Origin: M55B177 sp034722275
Lineage (GTDB): Bacteria; Chloroflexota; Dehalococcoidia; GIF9; AB-539-J10
Direction: 5' to 3'
Assembly: GCA_034722275.1 (NCBI GenBank)
Contig: JAYENW010000018.1
Coordinates: forward strand, 1-30,463
Length of the DNA: 30,463 nt
The notes under the pieces were generated by a model. The model searched no databases. It was not told the origin of the DNA and saw only the letters and a list, made by a program, of their open reading frames with translations. Shown here in pieces: positions 24,242 through 30,463 of this stretch (within the stretch, counting starts at the first letter, position 1; every line of letters begins with the position of its first letter). The translations under genes were made by a program, and so were the position numbers.

Positions 24242-26006
24242 CGCAATTGCTCGGGATTAGTTTCTGAATTGATTCTTCCTTTTGTATTGAAAAGCAAGCA
24301 GTTTCTTTAAGGGCATTTAAGGGCAAGGTATTTAGTATGTGTTGAGGTTCACACCAGGCTCGCCGAGCAACACCGACCCCAAAATGCATAAAACTCAAAT
24401 GAGCAGTGCTGTGAGCATCAGTCTCAATGGCAAGCTTTACTCCCAACTCTCTGGCTCGAAGAGCATGGATATCGTTTAAATCGAGACGACTGGGCATGGC
24501 GTTGATTTCTAAGACCTTATTGTGCTTAAGTGCTGCCTGGAAGATAACTTCTAAGTTTATGGCTACAGGTTCACGCTCGCCCAGGAGACGACCGGTGGGA
24601 TGAGCTATGATATCAACATCAGGATTCTCCACAGCGCTTAATACCCTTTTTGTCATTTTAGCCTCGTCTTGATTCAAAGCAGAATGCACAGCAGCAATAA
24701 CTATATCTAACTCAGATAAGATTTCATGTGGCAGGTCTAAACTGCCATCCGCTCGAATGTCAACTTCGATGCCACTGAAAACACGTATGCCATCCAAGCG
24801 CTCATTAAGCGTCCTGATCTCAGCGATCTGTTTTCTGAGCCTCTCTATATTGAGCCCGTGAGCGATACCACGTCCCACGGAGTGGTCAGTAATTGCGATG
24901 TACTGATAGCCTAAATCGGCCGCAGCTAAAGTCATCTCTTCAATGGAATTATGTCCATCACTCCAATCAGTATGGACATGAAGGTCTCCTTTTATATCGG
25001 ATAATTCCACCAATCTTGGTATCGTCCCCTGTTCAGCTTTTTCTATCTCATCTCTGGCTTCCCTAAGCTCAGGCGGAATGTATTGGAGTCCTAAACGATG
25101 GTAAAATTCCTCTTCATCGGCAAACTTTTCCAGCTTATCTGTAGCCAGTTCAGTAATACCATACTCACTGAGTTTTAACCCTTGTCTGCGCCCTCTTTCC
25201 CTCAGGGAAATATTGTGCTGCTTGCTGCCTGTGAAGTACTGAAGGAGGGAGCCAAAGCAATCGTATTCCACCATTCTCAAGTCAACCTGCAATCCTCCAG
25301 AAGTAATAGCGCTTGACTTGGTTGGCCCCTTGGCTAGTACCTGCCCCATGCGAGGTAAAGCAACAAAAGCATTGATAATCTCCTCGGGTTTATCAGCAGT
25401 GCCCATGAGGTCAATATCACCCAACGTTTCCCTGAAGCGGCGCAGACTGCCAGCATAGGTCAAATTCCTCACCCCAGGGACAGAGCGAAGAGAGCCAAGA
25501 ATGTTCTCTACGATGGGTAAGGCTTCGCCAATAGGAATACGCTGGTCTTTGCGTCGTAAGGCTTGAATTTGCTGTAGTATATTAGTTGCTGTTTTACCAC
25601 CAAGGCGAAAAAGCCCAGCTACTCGGCCATCTTTGATTGCCTGCTCTAATTCATCAACTGAGCTTACTCTTAACTCACTGGAGAGCCTGTTAGCTGTCTT
25701 AGGGCCAATTCCTGGAATAGACAGGAGATTGGTTATTCCTTCAGGAAATTCGGTCTTGAGATTTTCGTAGTAATCCAGCTTCCCTGTGGTAACTAGCTCA
25801 GTAGTCTTCTTGGCTATTGCCTCACCGACGCCGGGAATATCTCTCAGACCCTTCCCCTCATCAATCATAATCTTTATTTCCTTGGGATAATACTCAATAG
25901 CTCTGGCTGCTTTCTGATAGGCACGAATCTTGAAAGCACTCTCTCCCTTAAGCTCCAGAAGGTCAGCAATATCACTGAATACTTTGGCAATAGCTGTATT
26001 TTTCAT
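24234..26006 (-). CDS. polX: DNA polymerase/3'-5' exonuclease PolX (Pol X plus PHP)
   Basis: This 590-residue protein joins a family X polymerase (about 1-315) with a PHP phosphoesterase domain (about 335-575), the bacterial PolX arrangement used in gap-filling repair. The N-terminal part has helix-hairpin-helix motifs (DIPGVGEAIAKKT, SIPGIGPKTANRL). The catalytic palm has AGSLRRFRETLGDIDL with the two metal-binding aspartates and a third in VDLRM. The PHP domain has GDLHVHTDWSDG, ITDHS, GIEVDI, AAVHSAL, IIAHPTGR, LEINAMPSRLDLN and ETDAHS, the full set of metal ligands. The ATG at 26006 lacks a strong Shine-Dalgarno. The gene lies 193 bp downstream of secA and overlaps the HAD gene. Confidence 0.95.
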   Translation of the reverse strand: MKNTAIAKVFSDIADLLELKGESAFKIRAYQKAARAIEYYPKEIKIMIDEGKGLRDIPGVGEAIAKKTTELVTTGKLDYYENLKTEFPEGITNLLSIPGIGPKTANRLSSELRVSSVDELEQAIKDGRVAGLFRLGGKTATNILQQIQALRRKDQRIPIGEALPIVENILGSLRSVPGVRNLTYAGSLRRFRETLGDIDLMGTADKPEEIINAFVALPRMGQVLAKGPTKSSAITSGGLQVDLRMVEYDCFGSLLQYFTGSKQHNISLRERGRRQGLKLSEYGITELATDKLEKFADEEEFYHRLGLQYIPPELREARDEIEKAEQGTIPRLVELSDIKGDLHVHTDWSDGHNSIEEMTLAAADLGYQYIAITDHSVGRGIAHGLNIERLRKQIAEIRTLNERLDGIRVFSGIEVDIRADGSLDLPHEILSELDIVIAAVHSALNQDEAKMTKRVLSAVENPDVDIIAHPTGRLLGEREPVAINLEVIFQAALKHNKVLEINAMPSRLDLNDIHALRARELGVKLAIETDAHSTAHLSFMHFGVGVARRAWCEPQHILNTLPLNALKETACFSIQKEESIQKLIPSNCDA

Positions 26007-26083
26007 TGGCTTTGTTCCCGGAGCAAATTCCAGTTTAAACTCTGTGAGACTTTCTGTTGACCTTGCATCTCGTACGTGATGTT

Positions 26084-26164
26084 TTATGGTTCAGCTTCGA
26101 CATACTGGCAAAAAGCTTCTACAAGCTGTTCCTTCTCAATGTCTTTGGGGCTTTCCAGTTCCAT
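26084..26164 (-). CDS. Possible small ORF between secA and polX
   Basis: An open frame on the complement ends at a TAA (26084-26086) and is open back to about 26224, inside the secA 3' end. From the ATG at 26164 it encodes 26 residues starting MELESPKDIEKEQLVEAF, acidic and probably helical. There is no good ribosome site before that ATG. A perfect GGGAGGA (26208-26214) lies 4-8 bases before ATA codons in the same frame, which would give about 38 residues, but ATA is a rare start. It may be a genuine small gene with an odd start, the decayed end of one, or chance. The rest of the 26,007-26,199 gap shows no terminator or promoter that I can support. Confidence 0.25.
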   Translation of the reverse strand: MELESPKDIEKEQLVEAFCQYVEAEP

Positions 26165-26199
26165 ATCTTCAAAATTGGAAATTCCGTTGTAGATATCTA

Positions 26200-28794
26200 T
26201 TATAGATTCCTCCCGCAGCAGTATTTATATTTCTTTCCGGAGCCACAGGGGCAGGGATCATTGCGGCCCACCTTTTTACCGGCTATTACTGCTCGTCTTT
26301 GATGTGGGGACTCCTTCTTAGAGATGCTGACATGGTAGATATTATGGACGATGTCATGCTGAATACTGCCTAGGAGAGCTTCAAATAAGACATGCCCCTC
26401 TCTTTTATAAACTACCAATGGATTTTGCTGGCCGGCAGCTTGCAGCCCTATTCCCTGGCGCGTGTGTTCCATAGCAGTAAGATGCTCCATCCATAGCTTA
26501 TCAATGACTCTGAGCATTACAAGACGCTCCACAATACGCATATTGTCAGTACCTAACTCCTGCTCTCGCTGTTCGTAAAGCTCCACAGCATGATTGCTCA
26601 GTTTTTCCGTGAGTTGCTTGCTGTTAAGCTCTGAAAGGCCATCACTTCTGAACTCGGGTGGTAAGGGGAGGATAGTGGAGATATCTTCGAGCAAGCCAGA
26701 TAGGTCCAGCTCATTTAGATTATGGTCAAAGTGAGCATTTACCAGGTTTTGGATTTCGTCTTGAATCATGGACATTATATTTGCCTTGAGGTCAGCACCG
26801 CTGAGGATTTTTTTTCTCTCCTCATAAATTACCTCACGGTGCTTGTTGACTACATCATCGTATTCCACAAGGTGTTTACGAATATCAAAGTTGTAGCCTT
26901 CCATCTGAACCTGGGCATTTGTTATTGCCTTGGTGACCAAAGGATGCTCGATAGGCGTATTCTCGTCCATGCCAGCCCACTGCATTAACCCCTTAACACG
27001 GTCACCACCAAAGCGGTGCATAATCTCGTCTTCCAGGGAAGCGTAGAAGCGGGAGCTACCTGGGTCACCTTGCCTTCCTGCCCTTCCTCGAAGCTGGTTA
27101 TCCACACGTCTGGCTTCGTAATGTTCTGTACCGACAATATGCAACCCAGCAAGTTCAACTACCTTGTTATGCTCCTCGAGCCATTCATTTGAGTCACGCC
27201 CTTCAGGACTGCCTCCCAGTATGATATCCACGCCTCGCCCCGCCATGTGTGTCGCTACGGTTACGGCTCCCAGGCGCCCTGCTTGAGCGATTATCCCTGC
27301 CTCCTTTTCATGATTTTTGGCATTTAGTACCTGATGTGATATGCCCCTTCTAGTTAATGAATCCGACAGCCGCTCTGACTTCTCAATGGATGTTGTGCCT
27401 ATCAAGACAGGTCTTTTCTGATTATGCAATTGCTCGATTTCTCTAACTGCAGCCTTGAATTTGGCCTCTTCATCTTTATAAACTTGGTCAGCATGTTCGT
27501 TGCGAATCAGTGGCTTATTTGGGGGTATAACCACCACTTCCAGTTTATAAATCTTGTACAGCTCTTCAGCTTCTGTGGCAGCAGTGCCAGTCATACCTGC
27601 TAATTTCTGGTAGAGGCGGAAATAATTCTGGAAGGTGATAGTAGCTACGGTAACGCTTTCCCGTTGTATCTTCACTCCCTCTTTAGCTTCGATAGCTTGA
27701 TGTAATCCTTCAGAGTAGCGGCGACCAAACATCAACCTGCCAGTGAATTCATCGACGATAACGACCTGTCCATTCTTAACGACATAATCACGGTCTTTCT
27801 TGAATAAAGCGCGAGCCTTAAGTGCGCTCTCCAGATATTGCGTAAGAAAGTAATTTGATGGGTCATAGAGACTAGGTTCTTTGAGCAGGCCTGTCTTTTT
27901 CAAGGACATCTCCATTTTGTTGATGCCGACATCGGTGAGGCTGGCGGTGCGTGTTCTTTCATCAATAGTGTAATCCTCGTCTTTGACGAGGCGAGAGGCA
28001 AGTTGGGCAAAGGTATAATACTTCTGTGTTGCTTCTTCAGCAGGTCCGCTGATAATTAGTGGGGTTCTGGCTTCATCAATGAGGATGTTGTCAACTTCGT
28101 CAACGATGGCGTAGTCGAGAGGACGCTGCACGCACTGGGACAAATCCAAAACCAGATTGTCTCTGAGATAATCAAAGCCAAACTCGTTATTGGTGCCATA
28201 GGTGATATCCGCCTCGTAAGCCTGATGGCGGGTAATGGGGCGAAGATATTTCCATTTTGCATCTCTCGAATCATAATCTCTGTCATAAATGTAAGAAGGG
28301 GAGGGTTGGTCTGGAGACTGCTGGGCAGTGATAGAAGCAACGCTTATTCCCAGAGCGTGGTAGATCGGGCCCATCCAGTGACAGTCACGCTTAGCGAGAT
28401 AATCATTGACTGTGACCAGATGGCAACCTTTGCCAGTAAGGGCATTGAGATAAAGTGGCAAAGTAGCCACAAGAGTTTTCCCTTCACCGGTCTTCATCTC
28501 AGCTATCTTGCCCTGGTGAAGGACAACCCCGCCCATTAGCTGGACATCAAAATGTCTTTGCTTTATGGTTCGTTTGGCTGTTTCTCTAACGGCAGCATAG
28601 GCTTCAGGTAACAGTTCATCCAGACTTTCACTATCACCTAACCTTGCCTTGAATTCATCAGTCTTGGCTCGAAGTTCGGCATCGGTGAGTTTTTCGAACT
28701 CAGGTTCCAGTGAGTTTACTCGAGATACCAAGGAGCGAAGACGCTTTAGCTCCTTCTCGTTAGAATCAATTAGACCACTAAGCCACTTAAACAT
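26200..28794 (-). CDS. secA: Preprotein translocase ATPase SecA
   Basis: This 864-residue motor drives proteins through the SecYEG channel. Walker A is MKTGEGKT at 100-107, Walker B is the DEVD box near 228 in YAIVDEVDNILIDEARTPL, and the second helicase domain has HMAGRGVDIILGG near 520. An internal insert near residues 150-180 (SYIYDRDYDSRDAKWKYLRP) precedes TYGTNNEFGFDYLRDN. The C-terminus ends with the SEC-C zinc motif DPCPCGSGKKYKYCC used for SecB or lipid contact. Its ATG has a GAGGAA about ten bases upstream. It lies 20 bp after a small membrane protein gene and prs on the same strand. Confidence 0.98.
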   Translation of the reverse strand: MFKWLSGLIDSNEKELKRLRSLVSRVNSLEPEFEKLTDAELRAKTDEFKARLGDSESLDELLPEAYAAVRETAKRTIKQRHFDVQLMGGVVLHQGKIAEMKTGEGKTLVATLPLYLNALTGKGCHLVTVNDYLAKRDCHWMGPIYHALGISVASITAQQSPDQPSPSYIYDRDYDSRDAKWKYLRPITRHQAYEADITYGTNNEFGFDYLRDNLVLDLSQCVQRPLDYAIVDEVDNILIDEARTPLIISGPAEEATQKYYTFAQLASRLVKDEDYTIDERTRTASLTDVGINKMEMSLKKTGLLKEPSLYDPSNYFLTQYLESALKARALFKKDRDYVVKNGQVVIVDEFTGRLMFGRRYSEGLHQAIEAKEGVKIQRESVTVATITFQNYFRLYQKLAGMTGTAATEAEELYKIYKLEVVVIPPNKPLIRNEHADQVYKDEEAKFKAAVREIEQLHNQKRPVLIGTTSIEKSERLSDSLTRRGISHQVLNAKNHEKEAGIIAQAGRLGAVTVATHMAGRGVDIILGGSPEGRDSNEWLEEHNKVVELAGLHIVGTEHYEARRVDNQLRGRAGRQGDPGSSRFYASLEDEIMHRFGGDRVKGLMQWAGMDENTPIEHPLVTKAITNAQVQMEGYNFDIRKHLVEYDDVVNKHREVIYEERKKILSGADLKANIMSMIQDEIQNLVNAHFDHNLNELDLSGLLEDISTILPLPPEFRSDGLSELNSKQLTEKLSNHAVELYEQREQELGTDNMRIVERLVMLRVIDKLWMEHLTAMEHTRQGIGLQAAGQQNPLVVYKREGHVLFEALLGSIQHDIVHNIYHVSISKKESPHQRRAVIAGKKVGRNDPCPCGSGKKYKYCCGRNL

Positions 28795-28814
28795 AATTTT
28801 ATTATTCCTCTAAA

Positions 28815-29282
28815 CTAATTCAGACAAAGTACCCAGAGCGAGAGCCCCCATAGGGCAATAAAGATTCCCGGCACAATGAATGCGTATATTTTTCTATTCG
28901 GTAGCTTGAATAACCCTACATGTTTATCAACGGAGCTAGGGAGCATATTCTTATCCTTCATGTAAGCAAAGGTACACCCTTTTTCTTCGATCTCCCTTGC
29001 ATGCCCCATCCAGAAATTTAAGCCCTTCCTAGTACGTCCATTAGAAAAAATAGCGCAGAAACACAGTAAAAGGCCAAGAATAGGTATAGCGATGCAAAGC
29101 ATCCGAGAGGTTGGGCAAAACTGAACTAGCATGATGAAGCCTACAAACAGGATTGAACTACCCGCAAGGAATGCAGAGCTTCTTTCTCCCATTAATCGGT
29201 CATCATTTATATGCCGCTTTAGCAATATATTATAGGCTTTCACCTCATCCTCAGGTTGATTAGCACTCTGTTTTTGTTCCAT
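28815..29282 (-). CDS. Small membrane protein, three predicted helices, unknown function
   Basis: This 155-residue protein has three hydrophobic segments, about residues 37-57, 60-83 and 131-153, with a hydrophilic N-terminus (acidic, charged) and a loop holding FWMGHAREIEEKGC. The organisation loosely recalls the RipA-like octameric membrane protein family; I rate that at low confidence since it rests on memory, with no search. The ATG at 29282 has an AAGGA about nine bases upstream. It sits between prs and secA with gaps of only 23 and 20 bp, so it is almost certainly co-transcribed with them. No catalytic motif is seen. Confidence 0.8.
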   Translation of the reverse strand: MEQKQSANQPEDEVKAYNILLKRHINDDRLMGERSSAFLAGSSILFVGFIMLVQFCPTSRMLCIAIPILGLLLCFCAIFSNGRTRKGLNFWMGHAREIEEKGCTFAYMKDKNMLPSSVDKHVGLFKLPNRKIYAFIVPGIFIALWGLSLWVLCLN

Positions 29283-29305
29283 TTCATGAGTTCCTTCTTG
29301 CGAGC

Positions 29306-30244
29306 TTACTCAAACATAGCTCCCACAGATAGCCCGGTATGTATGCGGTGGATAGCTTCACCAATAAGTGAAGCTATGGGTAGGACAGTAATTTTGTCCA
29401 ACTTCTTATTGCCATTAACAGGTATAGTATCAGTCACCACAACTTCTTTTACCGGGCTAGAGGCTATTCTTGGGATAGCCGGACCTGAGAAAACGGGGTG
29501 GGTGCAGCAGGCGTAAACCTCAGTAGCACCATGCTCTATAAGGCTATTTACTACACCAGTCAGAGAGCCTGCAGTGTCAATTTCATCATCAACAGTCAAG
29601 GCACGCATCCCCTCTACCTCCCCAATAACGTTCAAAGTTTCAGTGGCATCATTATTCCCCAGTCGCCTCTTTTCGATAATAGCTAGAGGTACATTAAGCG
29701 TGGCGGCTAGATCGCGCGCTCGCTTGGAGATGCCGATATCGGTAGCCACCACCACTAAATCAGTCAGGTCTTTTTCCTTGAAGTATTGAGAAAGAAGAGA
29801 TGAAGCAGTTAGCTCATCGACAGGTATATTGAAGAATCCTTGAATCTGAGCGGCGTGCAAATCTATGGTCAGTAAACGATTAGTACCAGCAGTGGTGAGA
29901 AGATCAGCTACCAGACGAGCAGTGATGGGCACTCGAGGTTGATCTTTCTTATCAGTGCGGCCATAACCATAATAGGGGATAACGGCCGTGATTCTCCCCG
30001 CTGAAGCTCGCTTAAAGGCATCCAGCATTATTAATAGCTCAACCAGGCTCCTGTTAACCGGGGAGCAAATCGGCTGAATGACAAAAACATCTCGCTGGCG
30101 CACATTCTCCAGGATGCGTACGAAAATATTTTCATTGCTGAATTCGAAAATCTCAGCTTGGCCTAAAGGTATACCCAGATAGTCACATACAGATTTTGCC
30201 AGCTTGGGGTATGCATTACCGCTGAATACTTTCAATTCATCCAT
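29306..30244 (-). CDS. prs: Ribose-phosphate pyrophosphokinase (PRPP synthetase)
   Basis: This 312-residue enzyme makes PRPP from ribose 5-phosphate and ATP for nucleotide, histidine and tryptophan synthesis. The N-terminal FSGNAYPKLAKSV, the ATP-binding IPYYGYGRTDKKDQPRVPI near 89-107, the histidine in TIDLHAAQIQGFF near 125-137 and the PRPP loop TVDDEIDTAGSL near 215-226 are all present. The loop is TAGS rather than the common TGGT, a mild variant. Normal length. The ATG at 30244 has AAAGAGGT upstream and an extended -10 promoter beyond it. Allosteric regulation by ADP and phosphate is usual for this class (known of the family, not seen here). Confidence 0.96.
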   Translation of the reverse strand: MDELKVFSGNAYPKLAKSVCDYLGIPLGQAEIFEFSNENIFVRILENVRQRDVFVIQPICSPVNRSLVELLIMLDAFKRASAGRITAVIPYYGYGRTDKKDQPRVPITARLVADLLTTAGTNRLLTIDLHAAQIQGFFNIPVDELTASSLLSQYFKEKDLTDLVVVATDIGISKRARDLAATLNVPLAIIEKRRLGNNDATETLNVIGEVEGMRALTVDDEIDTAGSLTGVVNSLIEHGATEVYACCTHPVFSGPAIPRIASSPVKEVVVTDTIPVNGNKKLDKITVLPIASLIGEAIHRIHTGLSVGAMFE

Positions 30245-30275
30245 GGTTACCTCTTTTCATCTGGATTTTGGCTTG

Positions 30276-30284
30276 ATTATAGCA
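30276..30284 (-). promoter_or_regulatory. Extended -10 promoter upstream of prs
   Basis: On the complement TGCTATAAT is a perfect extended -10 element, about 32 bases before the prs ATG at 30244. No good -35 is present, as expected for extended -10 promoters. A short inverted repeat, TTCTTAAAGAA (30300-30310), occupies the -35 region. Confidence 0.6.
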
Positions 30285-30331
30285 CGAAATCAGTCATCGT
30301 TCTTAAAGAATAACCTTGGAGGTGGAATTGT

Positions 30332-30463
30332 TTAAGTTGGTGTTTTCTGCAGAGGTGCCTTGATAATAAACGAGCAGGCCACGGCTATAAAAAGGATCAC
30401 TGCTCCTATCACGATAACCGTGTCATAACTTTGGGTGGCATCAAAAGTATAACCAGCTATGAG
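30332..30463 (-). CDS. MFS-type transporter, C-terminal fragment (cut by window edge)
   Basis: The last 43 codons of a gene that enters from beyond the right edge. The reading frame on the complement ends with TAA at 30332-30334. It encodes the loop AGYTFDATQSYDTV, a hydrophobic segment VIVIGAVILFIAVACSFII and a short polar tail ending KAPLQKTPT. The AGxxFDxTxSY pattern before the last helix is typical of major facilitator superfamily transporters. The substrate cannot be judged from the fragment. prs begins 87 bp downstream on the same strand with its own promoter. Confidence 0.75.
   Translation of the reverse strand, partial: LIAGYTFDATQSYDTVIVIGAVILFIAVACSFIIKAPLQKTPT

Noticed and set aside
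26057..26302. 81-codon + strand frame across the secA 3' end
   Set aside because: It is antisense to secA and to the secA-polX gap, lacks a ribosome site and has no recognisable features.
29251..29262. A TTAGCACTC half-site resembling CIRCE near the 5' end of the small membrane protein
   Set aside because: There is no inverted second arm at the nine-base spacing, and it lies in coding sequence.

Overview
The window is 30,463 bp of moderate-GC bacterial DNA, densely packed on both strands. No rRNA, tRNA, CRISPR array, transposase or phage gene is visible. No gap without a gene exceeds 300 bases; the longest, 26,007-26,199, is described below. GTG and TTG starts are common (hyuA, corA, valS, a DksA-like gene, hrcA, grpE). 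The gene content suggests a bacterial chromosome, perhaps from a Dehalococcoidia-like member of the Chloroflexota. That placement is an inference from gene style, not from a marker comparison.

Region 1 (86-9,446, all + strand) is an accessory catabolic cluster. It holds an Asp/Glu/hydantoin-racemase gene broken by a frameshift, a xanthine-dehydrogenase-family molybdenum catalytic subunit, the two hydantoinase/oxoprolinase/ketone-carboxylase-type subunits HyuA and HyuB, and a DMSO-reductase-family molybdopterin/tungstopterin oxidoreductase. Gaps between the last four genes are only 18-69 bp, so they are probably co-transcribed. A plausible but unproven scheme is hydroxylation of a heterocycle, ATP-dependent ring opening or carboxylation, and stereochemical adjustment. 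Neither molybdoenzyme has a visible electron-transfer partner, and the DMSO-reductase homologue lacks one of the four expected Fe-S cysteines. This cluster is the best candidate for undescribed biochemistry.

Region 2 (9,439-16,480, all - strand) is housekeeping: a DksA/TraR-like zinc-finger protein, lspA and rluD as a tightly overlapping run; a divergent ATP-type PEP carboxykinase; and the heat-shock operon hrcA-grpE-dnaK. That operon has a clear sigma-70-type promoter and a CIRCE operator with one mismatch. The hrcA ribosome-binding site lies inside the CIRCE element.

Region 3 (16,573-22,815, all + strand) holds corA, a Mut7-C-type protein, coaX and coaBC (both coenzyme A biosynthesis, overlapping), and valS.

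Region 4 (22,797-30,463, all - strand) reads, in transcription order: the C-terminus of an MFS-type transporter (cut by the window edge), prs with an extended -10 promoter, a small membrane protein, secA, polX (DNA polymerase X plus PHP), a HAD-IB phosphatase overlapping polX, and an unrecognised 229-residue protein with its own candidate promoter. The convergent pairs at 9,439-9,446 and 22,797-22,815 overlap at their 3' ends.
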